DNA of 64,000 nucleotides from Hydrogenophilaceae bacterium (lineage in GTDB: Bacteria; Pseudomonadota; Gammaproteobacteria; Burkholderiales; Thiobacillaceae): NCBI GenBank assembly GCA_024709485.1, contig JANJWO010000028.1, positions 1 through 64,000 on the forward strand, read 5' to 3'. Under the pieces are notes generated by a model that was not told the origin of the DNA, made no database searches, and saw only the letters and a list, made by a program, of their open reading frames with translations. Made by a program: the position numbers and the translations under genes. Shown one piece after another: positions 8,621 through 16,256 of this stretch; within the stretch, counting starts at the first letter, position 1; each line of letters starts with the position of its first letter.

Positions 8621-9211
8621 TCAGTGGCGATGGCGGTTCAGGGAAGCCAGCAGAGCGGGCGTCATGTCCGCGGCGGTCAGCACGCTGCCGCGGTGCCGGC
8701 GGGCGAAGGCGTCGGCCGCGCGGCGGCTGGCGAAGGCCGGCAGGTCGGCGTTGCGCATCGGCCCGGTGATGTCGGAGCCGTGGACGAAAAAGGCGCGTCC
8801 GGCCTCGATCCAGTGCCCGTTCTCGAAATCGCGCACATAGCTCACCGCGACATCGGCGGCGGCATAGCCCCGGCTGTAGCGCCCGACCTGCTGGAGGAAG
8901 ACGAACAGGTTGATCGGCGAGTCGAAGAAATGGGCGGCGCCGTCCTTGAAAATGATCTGCGCGGCCCAGCGCGGATAGCGCGCGGGATACATGCCGCATA
9001 CCGGGCAGCGCGCCTCGGCGGGCACCGGGCGCGGCGCGTGCATGGGCAGGCCGGCGGCGGGATCGTAGGGCGTCGCGGGCGCGAATATGCAAAGCTCGCC
9101 CTCGAACTGCACGGCTTCCTCGCGCGCCGGTTCGCCGGCGGCGAGCAGCAGCGCGACGATCACGGCGAGCGCCAGGCCGCCCGACAGCATCAGTCGGGGC
9201 GGCAAGCGCAT
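8621..9211 (-). CDS. Second NosL-like protein with CPVCGM copper-binding motif
   Basis: A 196-residue protein with a single N-terminal membrane anchor (residues 10-28) and no lipobox. The periplasmic part contains CPVCGM at about residues 69-74 and the NosL-type stretch AAQIIFKDGAAHFFDSPINLFVFL, followed by AFFVHGSDITGPM. NosL proteins are copper chaperones for assembling the nitrous oxide reductase copper centres. This copy keeps the Cys-x2-Cys-Gly-Met form, whereas the lipoprotein NosL at 9850-10374 has CSLDGM. It is the last gene of the nos operon, and its ATG overlaps the preceding stop codon (ATGA). Family membership is well supported; the division of labour between the two NosL proteins is unknown. 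Confidence 0.8.
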   Translation of the reverse strand: MRLPPRLMLSGGLALAVIVALLLAAGEPAREEAVQFEGELCIFAPATPYDPAAGLPMHAPRPVPAEARCPVCGMYPARYPRWAAQIIFKDGAAHFFDSPINLFVFLQQVGRYSRGYAAADVAVSYVRDFENGHWIEAGRAFFVHGSDITGPMRNADLPAFASRRAADAFARRHRGSVLTAADMTPALLASLNRHRH

Positions 9212-9573
9212 CAGCCGGGGTCCTTGAGACCGAGCATCGGCTCGTCGAGCAGGGCGCGGATCAGGCGGTGCAGATTGTCTTCGGGCGAGGCCCCGGGATG
9301 CGTGACGGGGTCGGCCACGATGCGGCCGGCGGCGTCGTGGAGATGGTTGGGGAAGGTCGCCAGGTCGCGGTGCAAGGGCGCCGTGTCGATGCCGGATTCG
9401 GCGTCGCCATAGCTCCAGCGCAGGGAATAGGCGTCGGCCGCGGCATAGCGCACCTCCAGCGTCACGCCGTTGCGCAGGCGGATGATGAGGATGTCCTGCC
9501 GATGTTCGAGCTCGTCCAGAGCGTCCTGGAACGCGAGTTCGACCGACTGGCCGAGTTCAAGGTGCAGGCTCAT
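9211..9573 (-). CDS. Small protein resembling DUF6516/TumE-type toxins, inside the nos operon
   Basis: A 120-residue soluble protein with no signal peptide. The middle section reads ILIIRLRNGVTLEVRY, then YSLRWSYGD and the segment DTAPLHRDLATFPNHLHD. This pattern of a beta-rich start followed by a histidine/proline-rich APxH-x-LxTFPxHxH stretch recalls the DUF6516 family, which includes putative toxins of TumE type. The match is made by eye and is tentative. Its start overlaps the end of the 90-residue gene upstream (ATGA) and its stop overlaps the start of the NosL-like gene, so the three should be translated together. Alternatives are an unknown nos accessory factor or a captured two-gene module. 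Confidence 0.5.
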   Translation of the reverse strand: MSLHLELGQSVELAFQDALDELEHRQDILIIRLRNGVTLEVRYAAADAYSLRWSYGDAESGIDTAPLHRDLATFPNHLHDAAGRIVADPVTHPGASPEDNLHRLIRALLDEPMLGLKDPG

Positions 9574-9842
9574 GAGCGGTTGGCCTCCTTCAGCAGTTCG
9601 GCAAGCGCTGCCCGCGCGGCTGCGCGGGTGTCCGCGAGGATGCGCGCCGCCAGATAGTGCTCATAGGCCGGGTGCTCGGGCACTTCGCCGGCCTGGATTT
9701 TCTGCAGCAGCGCCGCCTCGTCGGCGACGCCATAAAACGTGAGGGCGGCCTGGCGGTTTTCGCGCAGCTCGTAGCTCAGCTTGGCGAGCTGCTCGATTTC
9801 CGTTGCCGTCTCGAACGGGACGCTTTCAAAGAACTCGGGCAT
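9570..9842 (-). CDS. Conserved-looking 90-residue protein of unknown function in the nos operon
   Basis: A 90-residue, probably all-helical cytoplasmic protein, rich in alanine, leucine and glutamate, starting MPEFFESVPFETATEIEQ. I do not recognise the family. It has no signal, membrane segment, cysteine or obvious nucleic-acid motif. It begins eight bases after the nosL stop with AAGGA upstream of the ATG, and overlaps the DUF6516-like gene by four bases, so it is certainly part of the nos transcript. The close pairing suggests the two proteins interact, possibly as an antitoxin-toxin-like pair. Nothing in the sequence proves this. Confidence 0.7.
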   Translation of the reverse strand: MPEFFESVPFETATEIEQLAKLSYELRENRQAALTFYGVADEAALLQKIQAGEVPEHPAYEHYLAARILADTRAAARAALAELLKEANRS

Positions 9843-9849
9843 GATGTCC

Positions 9850-10374
9850 TTACATGTGGCTGTCGTGGAGAACGCCGCCGTTCAGCACGGCCATGTCGGG
9901 CCGAATGTCGGCAAAGCGATAGACCTTGCCGCCGTATTCGGCGGCGAATTTGACCGCGTCCTGTTCCAGCGCAAAGCTGGCGATGGTCGGCCCCATCGAG
10001 CCCTCGCGCTTGCTGCCGTGGACGTAGTAGGCGGTTTTGGCATCGATCCAGTGGCCGTGCGGCTCGTTCCAGTCCGCCTTGCCCATGTCCTGCACGAAAA
10101 TGCCGCGCACCTCCCTGACCTGTTCCGGGGCGAGATAGACGTGGAACAGCTCCAGCGTGTCGCAGAAGTAATCCGGCTCCGCCTGGCCGGCGTAGAAAAT
10201 CTGCGCCTTGGGGCCGGGGTAATCGGCAAGCAGCATGCCGTCGAGGGAGCAGGACGTGCCGCGGTTGATCTCCTGCGGTGCCACGGCGGCCGGGCCCGCC
10301 GACTGCCCGCAGCCCGCGAGCAGAGGGGCCGCGAGCGCGGCGAGGATGAGCGTGCGTCGAATCGAGGTCATCAT
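9850..10374 (-). CDS. nosL: NosL copper-binding lipoprotein
   Basis: Outer-facing lipoprotein implicated in copper delivery to the nitrous oxide reductase CuZ centre. The ATG at 10374 overlaps the nosY stop (ATGATGA). The signal ends in the lipobox LLAGC near residue 18. The mature part has CSLDGMLLADYPGPKAQIFY, the NosL-typical cysteine-methionine and PGPKAQI motif, then FVQDMGKADWNEP and YYVHGSKREGSMGPTIASF, matching the NosL core. It is 174 residues long, normal for the family. The Cys-x2-Cys-Gly-Met form seen in some NosL proteins is here reduced to a single cysteine with a downstream methionine. It is followed by two small unknown genes and a second NosL-like gene. Confidence 0.92.
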   Translation of the reverse strand: MMTSIRRTLILAALAAPLLAGCGQSAGPAAVAPQEINRGTSCSLDGMLLADYPGPKAQIFYAGQAEPDYFCDTLELFHVYLAPEQVREVRGIFVQDMGKADWNEPHGHWIDAKTAYYVHGSKREGSMGPTIASFALEQDAVKFAAEYGGKVYRFADIRPDMAVLNGGVLHDSHM

Positions 10375-11186
10375 TTGCGGAATCTCCAGCTTGCAATACC
10401 CAACGGCACCACGATCCAGGCCAGCATGACCAGGCCAAGCAGCCAGGGATCGGCCAGCGCCGGGGGGAAAACGGTCGCCAGCCCGTACAGGGTACGGACG
10501 TCGTCCAGGGAAAAGATGTTGAGGATGCGGAACACGTCGGCGGGGTTCGCCAGCAGCAGGTAGGGGAGAAGCTCGCCACCCCACTGCCCGCCGGTGACGA
10601 CCAGGGCGCCGAGCAGCAGCAGGTCGAACACCAGCACGAAGAGGAACCAGGTGGCGATGGCAAGGCCCGAGGCGCGGGTGCGGTCGGCGGCGAACACCGA
10701 CAGCATCACCGCCAGGCTCAGGAAGGCGCAGCCCAGCAGCACCGAACTGAGCATGAAGCCCGCGTAGTGGAACAGGGCGGCAAGATCGAGCTGCGTCGAC
10801 AGCACGATCGCCACCAGGCCGAAGCCGGCAATGGTCGAGAAGGCCAGCGCGGCGGCGAGGCCGAAGTATTTGCCCAACAGCAGCTCGAGGCGCGTGATCG
10901 GCATCGACAGCAGCAGGTCGAGCGAGCCCCGCTCGCGCTCACCGACGATGGCGTCGAAACCCAGCACCAGCGCGATCAGGGGAACCAGGTAGATGACCAG
11001 GCTGACCAGGCTGGCGATGGTGACGTCGATCGAACGGAAGCCGACGCTGCCCTGCTGCGCCGCGCCGAAGTAGGCGATGACCAGCGCGAAGGCGGTGAAT
11101 ACCAGCGCCACGGCCAGCACCCAGCGGTTGCGGATGCGGTCCCAGAATTCCTTGCTGGCGATGGTGAGGATCTGTGCGATTTCCAT
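10371..11186 (-). CDS. nosY: NosY, membrane permease of the nos ABC transporter
   Basis: Membrane component of the NosDFY complex, which works with NosL in maturation of nitrous oxide reductase. The 271-residue protein has six predicted helices, a cytoplasmic N terminus MEIAQILTIASKEFWDRIRNRW and the ABC-2 type segment VGERERGSLDLLLSMPITRLELLLGKY around residue 85 that contacts the ATPase. It lies nine bases after nosF and overlaps nosL by four bases, consistent with coupled translation. Length and order (nosD-nosF-nosY-nosL) are typical. Confidence 0.96.
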   Translation of the reverse strand: MEIAQILTIASKEFWDRIRNRWVLAVALVFTAFALVIAYFGAAQQGSVGFRSIDVTIASLVSLVIYLVPLIALVLGFDAIVGERERGSLDLLLSMPITRLELLLGKYFGLAAALAFSTIAGFGLVAIVLSTQLDLAALFHYAGFMLSSVLLGCAFLSLAVMLSVFAADRTRASGLAIATWFLFVLVFDLLLLGALVVTGGQWGGELLPYLLLANPADVFRILNIFSLDDVRTLYGLATVFPPALADPWLLGLVMLAWIVVPLGIASWRFRK

Positions 11187-11195
11187 GCCGCCCCC

Positions 11196-12137
11196 TCAGT
11201 CCGAGAAACCGAAAAACACGTCTTCGAGCGAAGGCTCGCGCAGGCTGAGGTCGCGGATGCGGCCGCCCAGGCGGGCGAGCGCCTCGATCACCGCCATCTT
11301 CGCCTCGCGCCGGCAGCGCACCCGCACGAGGTCGTCGTGCGCCTCGATCGCCTCCACCTGCAGGTGGGAGAGCGAGGCGCGCACCGTCTCGAAATCCTCC
11401 TTCGAGACGCGCACGCTGACCCACAGCGGCAGGTCCACCTCGTCGCGCAAATCCTGGACCGTGCCGCTGGCCTGGATCCTGCCGCCGGCCATGATGGCGA
11501 TGCGGTCCACCCGCTCCTGGATCTCGGCGAGGATGTGGGAGGTGATGACCGTCGTCACGCCCTCGCTCCGCAACTGGCGCAGCGTGGCGTAGAAGCTGCG
11601 GATCGCTTCCGGGTCGAGGCCGGTGGTGGGCTCGTCGAGGAACAGGATGCGCGGCTTGCCGAGCAGCGCCTGGGCGAAGCCGAGGCGCTGGCGCATGCCC
11701 TTGGAGTATTCGCGCACGCGCCGCTTGGCCGCGTGCGCAAGGCCCACGCGTTCGAGCGTCGGGCCGGCCTCGGCCAGCGCGACGCCTTTCAGCCGGGCGA
11801 ACAGCCACAGCGTCTCGATGCCGGTGAGGTTGTCGTAGAGCACCACGTTTTCCGGCAGGTAGCCGACCGTGCGCCGCACGGCGCGGAAGCCGCGGCCGGT
11901 GACGGGCGCGCCGCCGATGCGGATTTCGCCCGAGGTGGCGGGAATCAGGCCGAGCATCATCTTGAACAGCGTGCTCTTGCCGGCGCCGTTGTGCCCGATG
12001 AGGCCGAACAGCTCGCCGGGGCGGATTTCGAGGTCGACGCCATCGACTGCGCGGATGCTTCCGTAGTGCTTGCGCACCCCTTGCGCGACGATCAGGGGCG
12101 CGCCGGCGTCATTGGGGGTGAGGGGGGAAAGTACCAC
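11196..12137 (-). CDS. nosF: NosF, ATP-binding subunit of the nos ABC transporter
   Basis: Cytoplasmic ATPase of the NosDFY complex. Walker A is GHNGAGKST (residues 48-56), the signature loop is YSKGMRQRL, Walker B is ILFLDEP, and the H-loop is TSHIL. A C-terminal domain of about 90 residues ends in LREPSLEDVFFGFSD, common in drug/copper-type ABC ATPases. The start is a GTG at 12137, because no ATG occurs before Walker A. This makes it overlap the 3' end of nosD by 29 bases, a long overlap suggesting tight translational coupling. Length of 313 residues fits NosF. Confidence 0.95.
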   Translation of the reverse strand: MVLSPLTPNDAGAPLIVAQGVRKHYGSIRAVDGVDLEIRPGELFGLIGHNGAGKSTLFKMMLGLIPATSGEIRIGGAPVTGRGFRAVRRTVGYLPENVVLYDNLTGIETLWLFARLKGVALAEAGPTLERVGLAHAAKRRVREYSKGMRQRLGFAQALLGKPRILFLDEPTTGLDPEAIRSFYATLRQLRSEGVTTVITSHILAEIQERVDRIAIMAGGRIQASGTVQDLRDEVDLPLWVSVRVSKEDFETVRASLSHLQVEAIEAHDDLVRVRCRREAKMAVIEALARLGGRIRDLSLREPSLEDVFFGFSD

Positions 12138-13419
12138 GCCATTGTCTCCAGTCGGGATTGTGCGGCTGCATCCGCGGTTTGGGGTCGACGATGCTGGTGG
12201 CGCGCAGCAGCGGGAACTGCTGGCTGACCATGCGCAGCGTCTGCACCGCCGGGCTGGCCAGCAGCAGCTTCATCATCGGGTGGCGCCAGGACAGGTAGTC
12301 GACCATGTCGTTGGCCTCGTAGGGCACATCCCCGATGCCGTCGCCGTTTCGGTCCCAGCCCACATAGTTGCTCCAGTAGTTGCCGGGCCAGACCTCGTCG
12401 CGGGTGGCCACGTACTTGATCTGGGTGCGGTTCAGGATGAAGTCGTTGCCCTCCGCCTGGTTGCGGTAGGAGCCCGCCCACAGGTGGACGCCGACCGTGT
12501 TGTCCATGACGAGGTTGTTGCGCAGGGTATTGTACTCGGCGTCGTAGATGAAAAAGCCGCGGTTGTTGCCGGCGACGACGTTGCCTTCGATCACCGAGTC
12601 CTGGATGGTGCGCAGCATGATGCCGTGGTCGGAATTGCCCCAGGCGCGGTTGTTGCGCACCACCTGGTTGCGCACTTCCATCAGCGCGAGGCCGCCGCGG
12701 TTGCGGTACGACTCGTTGCCTTCCCACAGGTTGTAGTAGGAGTTCATGTAGTGCGTGCCGTAGCGCGAGTCGTGGATGCGGTTGTTGAGGAAGGTCGCGT
12801 GGTGGGAGACGTCCACATAGATGCCGTCGCGCACGAAGCTGATGCGGTTGCCGATGATGCGCGCGCCCCGGGTGTTGTAGAGCTGGATGCCGTTGCCGCG
12901 GCTGGCCGACTGGTAGTCGCGCTTGCCGGTGATGAGGTTGTTGCGGATCTCGACGTCCTTGACCTTCTCGATCCACAGGCCGAAGAGGTTGTAGGTGAGG
13001 TCGCAGTCGCGCACGGCGGCGCGGTCCGCGCCGGGCTGGATGTAGATGCCGGCATTCTGGGCCACCAGATCGCCGCCCGAATCGCGCACGATTATGCCCT
13101 CGATGGTGACGTCGGTCGCGGTGACCCGGATGGTGTCGCCCTCGAGGCCGCCGCTCAGGGTGGGGCGGTCGATGCCTTTCAGCGTCAGCGGCTTGTCGAT
13201 GCGGAGGTTTTCCCGGTACAGGCCGCGCTCCACGCGGATCTCGTCGCCGGCGCGGGCCTGGGCGATGGCCGCGCCGATGGACTGGCCGGGGCGCACCGTC
13301 AGGATGTCGGCGCACGCCTGGCCTGCCAGGCAGGCCAGCATGCCGATCTGTGCCACCGCCCTCAGCCATCCCGCGGCCGGTGCCCGGCGCGCGCGCGTGC
13401 GGGGGGTTAGTAAAGCCAT
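12109..13419 (-). CDS. nosD: NosD, periplasmic copper-insertion protein with parallel beta-helix repeats
   Basis: Periplasmic partner of NosFY needed to build the tetranuclear CuZ centre of nitrous oxide reductase. The 436-residue protein has a signal peptide with a basic start (TPRTRARR) and cleavage near QACA-DIL around residue 38. The mature part consists of repeated beta-helix coils with recurrent NNxI/GNxI motifs (EIRNNLITG, RIIGNRISF, TFLNNRIHD, VIEGNVVAG, TLRNNLVMD), as in CASH/NosD domains. The ATG at 13419 overlaps the nosR stop by 13 bases. The open frame continues far upstream inside nosR, but only this start gives a signal peptide. Confidence 0.95.
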   Translation of the reverse strand: MALLTPRTRARRAPAAGWLRAVAQIGMLACLAGQACADILTVRPGQSIGAAIAQARAGDEIRVERGLYRENLRIDKPLTLKGIDRPTLSGGLEGDTIRVTATDVTIEGIIVRDSGGDLVAQNAGIYIQPGADRAAVRDCDLTYNLFGLWIEKVKDVEIRNNLITGKRDYQSASRGNGIQLYNTRGARIIGNRISFVRDGIYVDVSHHATFLNNRIHDSRYGTHYMNSYYNLWEGNESYRNRGGLALMEVRNQVVRNNRAWGNSDHGIMLRTIQDSVIEGNVVAGNNRGFFIYDAEYNTLRNNLVMDNTVGVHLWAGSYRNQAEGNDFILNRTQIKYVATRDEVWPGNYWSNYVGWDRNGDGIGDVPYEANDMVDYLSWRHPMMKLLLASPAVQTLRMVSQQFPLLRATSIVDPKPRMQPHNPDWRQWRGTFPPHPQ

Positions 13420-16115
13420 TGCAGCGCCGGCAGGCCTTGCAGGAAATGCAGTACCCCCGTGCCCTTCATGATCAGGAACAAGGCGGCGGCAATGAGCAGG
13501 TTCTTGAACGCCACATAGGAGGCCATGTCGGCCCAGGAGGCGGGCCGCAGATTGCGCCCCCACCACGGACCGTCCTTGACGTAGGGCTTGCAGCGCATGC
13601 GCACCACCAGTTCGTAGACGCTCCAGCCCAGCCACCAGCCGAGCACGATGCCGGGGCCGATGCGGCCGGCCGCGCCGAGAATCCAGACCCAGGTCACCAG
13701 AATCGTGAGGGCGAAGGTGGTGGCCTGCAGCAGCTTCGGCTGCTGGAAGACCCTGCGGCTCCAGGGGAACAGGTGGTCGAAAAGCTCCTGCCCGACGAAG
13801 CCCGCCAGGCTCTGCCGCGCCGCGGCGGCCGGCGCGGGCGCGGCGGCGACCGGGGCGATGGGCAGGAAGTAGCCGTCCGCGCCGATCGCGGTCAGCGGCA
13901 CGCCGGCCTTGGCGCGGCGCTTGCGCTCCTGGGCCAGCGGCGGGCACGCATGGGGGTCGTAGTACAGCACCTGGCAGTCGAGGCACAGCAGGCATTCGCG
14001 CTGGTCGATGCGGCCGCTGTCGTCGATCGCCTGCGAGCCGCAGCCCACCTGGCAGGCCGCGCACGGGCCGCATTCCTTCTTGCGCTTGAGGCCCCACCAG
14101 CGGAACGTCGAGGGCACCGCGAGCGCCGCGCCCAGCGGGCACAGATACTTGCAGAAGGGGCGCTCGAAAAAGATCGAGGCCACGAACAGCAGCGCCCAGA
14201 ACGCCACGAACGGCCAGGTGCGGTTCCACACCCCGACCAGGAAGGTGGTCTTGAACGGCTCCACCTCGGCGAGCTTTTCCGCCAGGCCCATGGAATAGAA
14301 GGACACCGCGAGCAGGACGGTGAAGATGACGTACTTGATCCATTTCAGGCGGTCGTGCCAGCGCTGCGGCAGCAGATGGCGCTGGTAGCGCTTGAGGCCG
14401 ATCTTGCCCGCCACATGGTAGGCCAGTTCCGCGAGCGAGCCGTAGGGGCACATCCAGCCGCAGAACATGCCGCGTCCCCAGAAGAACACGGTGACGATGA
14501 TGAAAATCCAGAACAGGAAGATGAAGGGGTCGGACAGGAACAGCTCCCAGCGCCACTCGAACAGGATGGCGTGGAACCAGGTCAGCACCTGGGTGATGGA
14601 AGGCACGGCCAGCAGGTAGAAGCCGACGAAGCCGATCGAGGTGGCCCACAGCAGATACTTGGGGATGTCCTTCCAGCGCTTGTCCTTGTGCGTCGAGCGC
14701 CGGACGAGCTTGTCGCGCAGCGCGTACACCGTGCCCGCGGCGGCGAGCCACAGCAGGAACAGCACGATCTCGGTCTTGCGCGCCTTCCACACCTTGATCC
14801 AGGTCGCCTCCGGCTTGGCGATTTGCGGCCGGCCGCCTTCCAGATAGCGGGCGGGCAGCCAGTATTCGCGGTCGAAGTTGACGAAAGTCTTGGCGCCGGT
14901 CTGGCGGTCCAGCTTGTTGGCCAGATACACCAGGTTCCAGGGATAGGCCGCGCTGAACGTGGACGAGCGGATGACGAAGATGGCCGATTCCTTGTAGAGC
15001 GGGGCGCCGGCGGCCTCGATGCCATAGAGATTGAGGTAGTCCAGGTCGCGGAAGGTGAAGGTGTCCATGTCCTGGGACACCTGCACGCGATCATAAATGC
15101 CGCCGCGGACAAAGCCCGAACCCTTGAACGAGCCGGTGCCGTTGGCGATCATGAAGATGGCGTGCTCGCCCGGCGCGAGCTTGGACATCAGGGCGGCGTA
15201 GCCGTGCTTGCCGAGCACGCTGCGTCCGATCCGCGGTTCGTTGAGGTAGCCGAAATGGATGTCGATGTAGGGCTGCCCGTCGGATTTCAGCCCGAGTTCC
15301 TCCGGCATGACCTTGAGTTCCCGGATGCTGCCCTCGTCGAGCAGCGCCTGCCAGTCCAGGGTGCCCGGGATGTCCTTGAATTTCGCCTGCTCACGCGCCG
15401 TGGACTTGACGATGCCGACCTGCTTGGCAATCTCCAGGCCGCTGCGCAGGATGACCTGGTTTTGCGCGATGACGGTCACGGTGGCGCCGGAAATCGCGTC
15501 CACCCCGATCATGCCCTCGTCCGGACGGCCGCTGCCGACTTCGATCTTGGCGCCGACGAACTTGCCGAGGTACTGCTCGACGAATTTGGTGAGTTCCGAC
15601 TCGGGGATGCCCACCAGCAGGATCGGCTCGGAATGGCGCAGCACCCTGACGCCGGTGATGATGCCCTTGGTGTCCATGCCGAGCAGGGTGACCACGGGCT
15701 TGCCCGAGTAGGCCGGGATGTCCACCACGTCGGTGGAGAGAAAGACATAGCCGATCAGTTCGCGGCCGTCTTCCCCCTCATGCTTGTCCTTTTTGCCCTT
15801 GCCGTCGTGTCCGCCCTTGCCGTCGTGTCCGCCCTTGTCGTCGTGCTTGTCCTTGCCGTCATGTCCGTTCTTGTCGTCGTGCTTGTCCGGCACGTTGCGA
15901 TAGGCTTCGACATATGCCGGCTTGCCCATGCGCAGCGAGAAGCTGTCGGCGCCCGGCATCACATCCTTGCAGGGCACGTACGCGCAAAGGTCGGGGTCGG
16001 TGGACAGCTGTGCGGGCAGCGGCGCCTCATAGCTACCGGCGGCGGCCAGTCCGTGGATCAGGAACAAGCAGAATATCGCCAGGAGTCGGGCGAGCGGGCG
16101 GGCAAGATGATTCAT
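13407..16115 (-). CDS. nosR: NosR, membrane flavin/iron-sulfur protein for nitrous oxide reduction, with a His/Asp/Lys/Gly repeat
   Basis: Membrane protein needed for expression and in vivo electron supply of nitrous oxide reductase. The order is a signal-like segment (residues 1-27), a periplasmic FMN-binding domain with the flavinylation motif SGATVT, about five membrane helices (from about residue 420), two [4Fe-4S] motifs (CGPCAACQVGC and CLLCLDCQ...CP), and two or three more C-terminal helices. At 902 residues it is longer than the 700-780 I expect for NosR. Part of the excess is a charged insert at about residues 77-117 built of HDGK/KHDD-like repeats. A GTG at 16124 is an alternative start; the ATG at 16115 is preferred for its signal. 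It lies downstream of nosZ and overlaps nosD. Confidence 0.95.
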   Translation of the reverse strand: MNHLARPLARLLAIFCLFLIHGLAAAGSYEAPLPAQLSTDPDLCAYVPCKDVMPGADSFSLRMGKPAYVEAYRNVPDKHDDKNGHDGKDKHDDKGGHDGKGGHDGKGKKDKHEGEDGRELIGYVFLSTDVVDIPAYSGKPVVTLLGMDTKGIITGVRVLRHSEPILLVGIPESELTKFVEQYLGKFVGAKIEVGSGRPDEGMIGVDAISGATVTVIAQNQVILRSGLEIAKQVGIVKSTAREQAKFKDIPGTLDWQALLDEGSIRELKVMPEELGLKSDGQPYIDIHFGYLNEPRIGRSVLGKHGYAALMSKLAPGEHAIFMIANGTGSFKGSGFVRGGIYDRVQVSQDMDTFTFRDLDYLNLYGIEAAGAPLYKESAIFVIRSSTFSAAYPWNLVYLANKLDRQTGAKTFVNFDREYWLPARYLEGGRPQIAKPEATWIKVWKARKTEIVLFLLWLAAAGTVYALRDKLVRRSTHKDKRWKDIPKYLLWATSIGFVGFYLLAVPSITQVLTWFHAILFEWRWELFLSDPFIFLFWIFIIVTVFFWGRGMFCGWMCPYGSLAELAYHVAGKIGLKRYQRHLLPQRWHDRLKWIKYVIFTVLLAVSFYSMGLAEKLAEVEPFKTTFLVGVWNRTWPFVAFWALLFVASIFFERPFCKYLCPLGAALAVPSTFRWWGLKRKKECGPCAACQVGCGSQAIDDSGRIDQRECLLCLDCQVLYYDPHACPPLAQERKRRAKAGVPLTAIGADGYFLPIAPVAAAPAPAAAARQSLAGFVGQELFDHLFPWSRRVFQQPKLLQATTFALTILVTWVWILGAAGRIGPGIVLGWWLGWSVYELVVRMRCKPYVKDGPWWGRNLRPASWADMASYVAFKNLLIAAALFLIMKGTGVLHFLQGLPALQWLY

Positions 16116-16219
16116 GGAAAACACCGCAAGTTTTTGTACATCAATGGATGCGCTTGCAACGCATCCCCCTGCTGAAGTGTATCTGTCCGCCGGAGGGGCG
16201 GTCCAGAAAAACCGTGATT

Positions 16220-16247
16220 CCCGTTCCGCCAGGGGCGGCGGAACGGG
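16220..16247 (-). terminator. Strong hairpin between nosZ and nosR
   Basis: CCCGTTCCGCC and GGCGGAACGGG form a perfect 11-pair stem with a six-base loop only nine bases after the nosZ stop. A run of five T residues follows on the minus strand about eight bases later (16211-16207), further than in a standard intrinsic terminator. It may stabilise an abundant nosZ message or partly terminate before nosR. A further dyad (GGATGCG/CGCATCC) and a TTGAT half-site lie between it and nosR. Confidence 0.7.
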
Positions 16248-16256
16248 GGAGACGGA

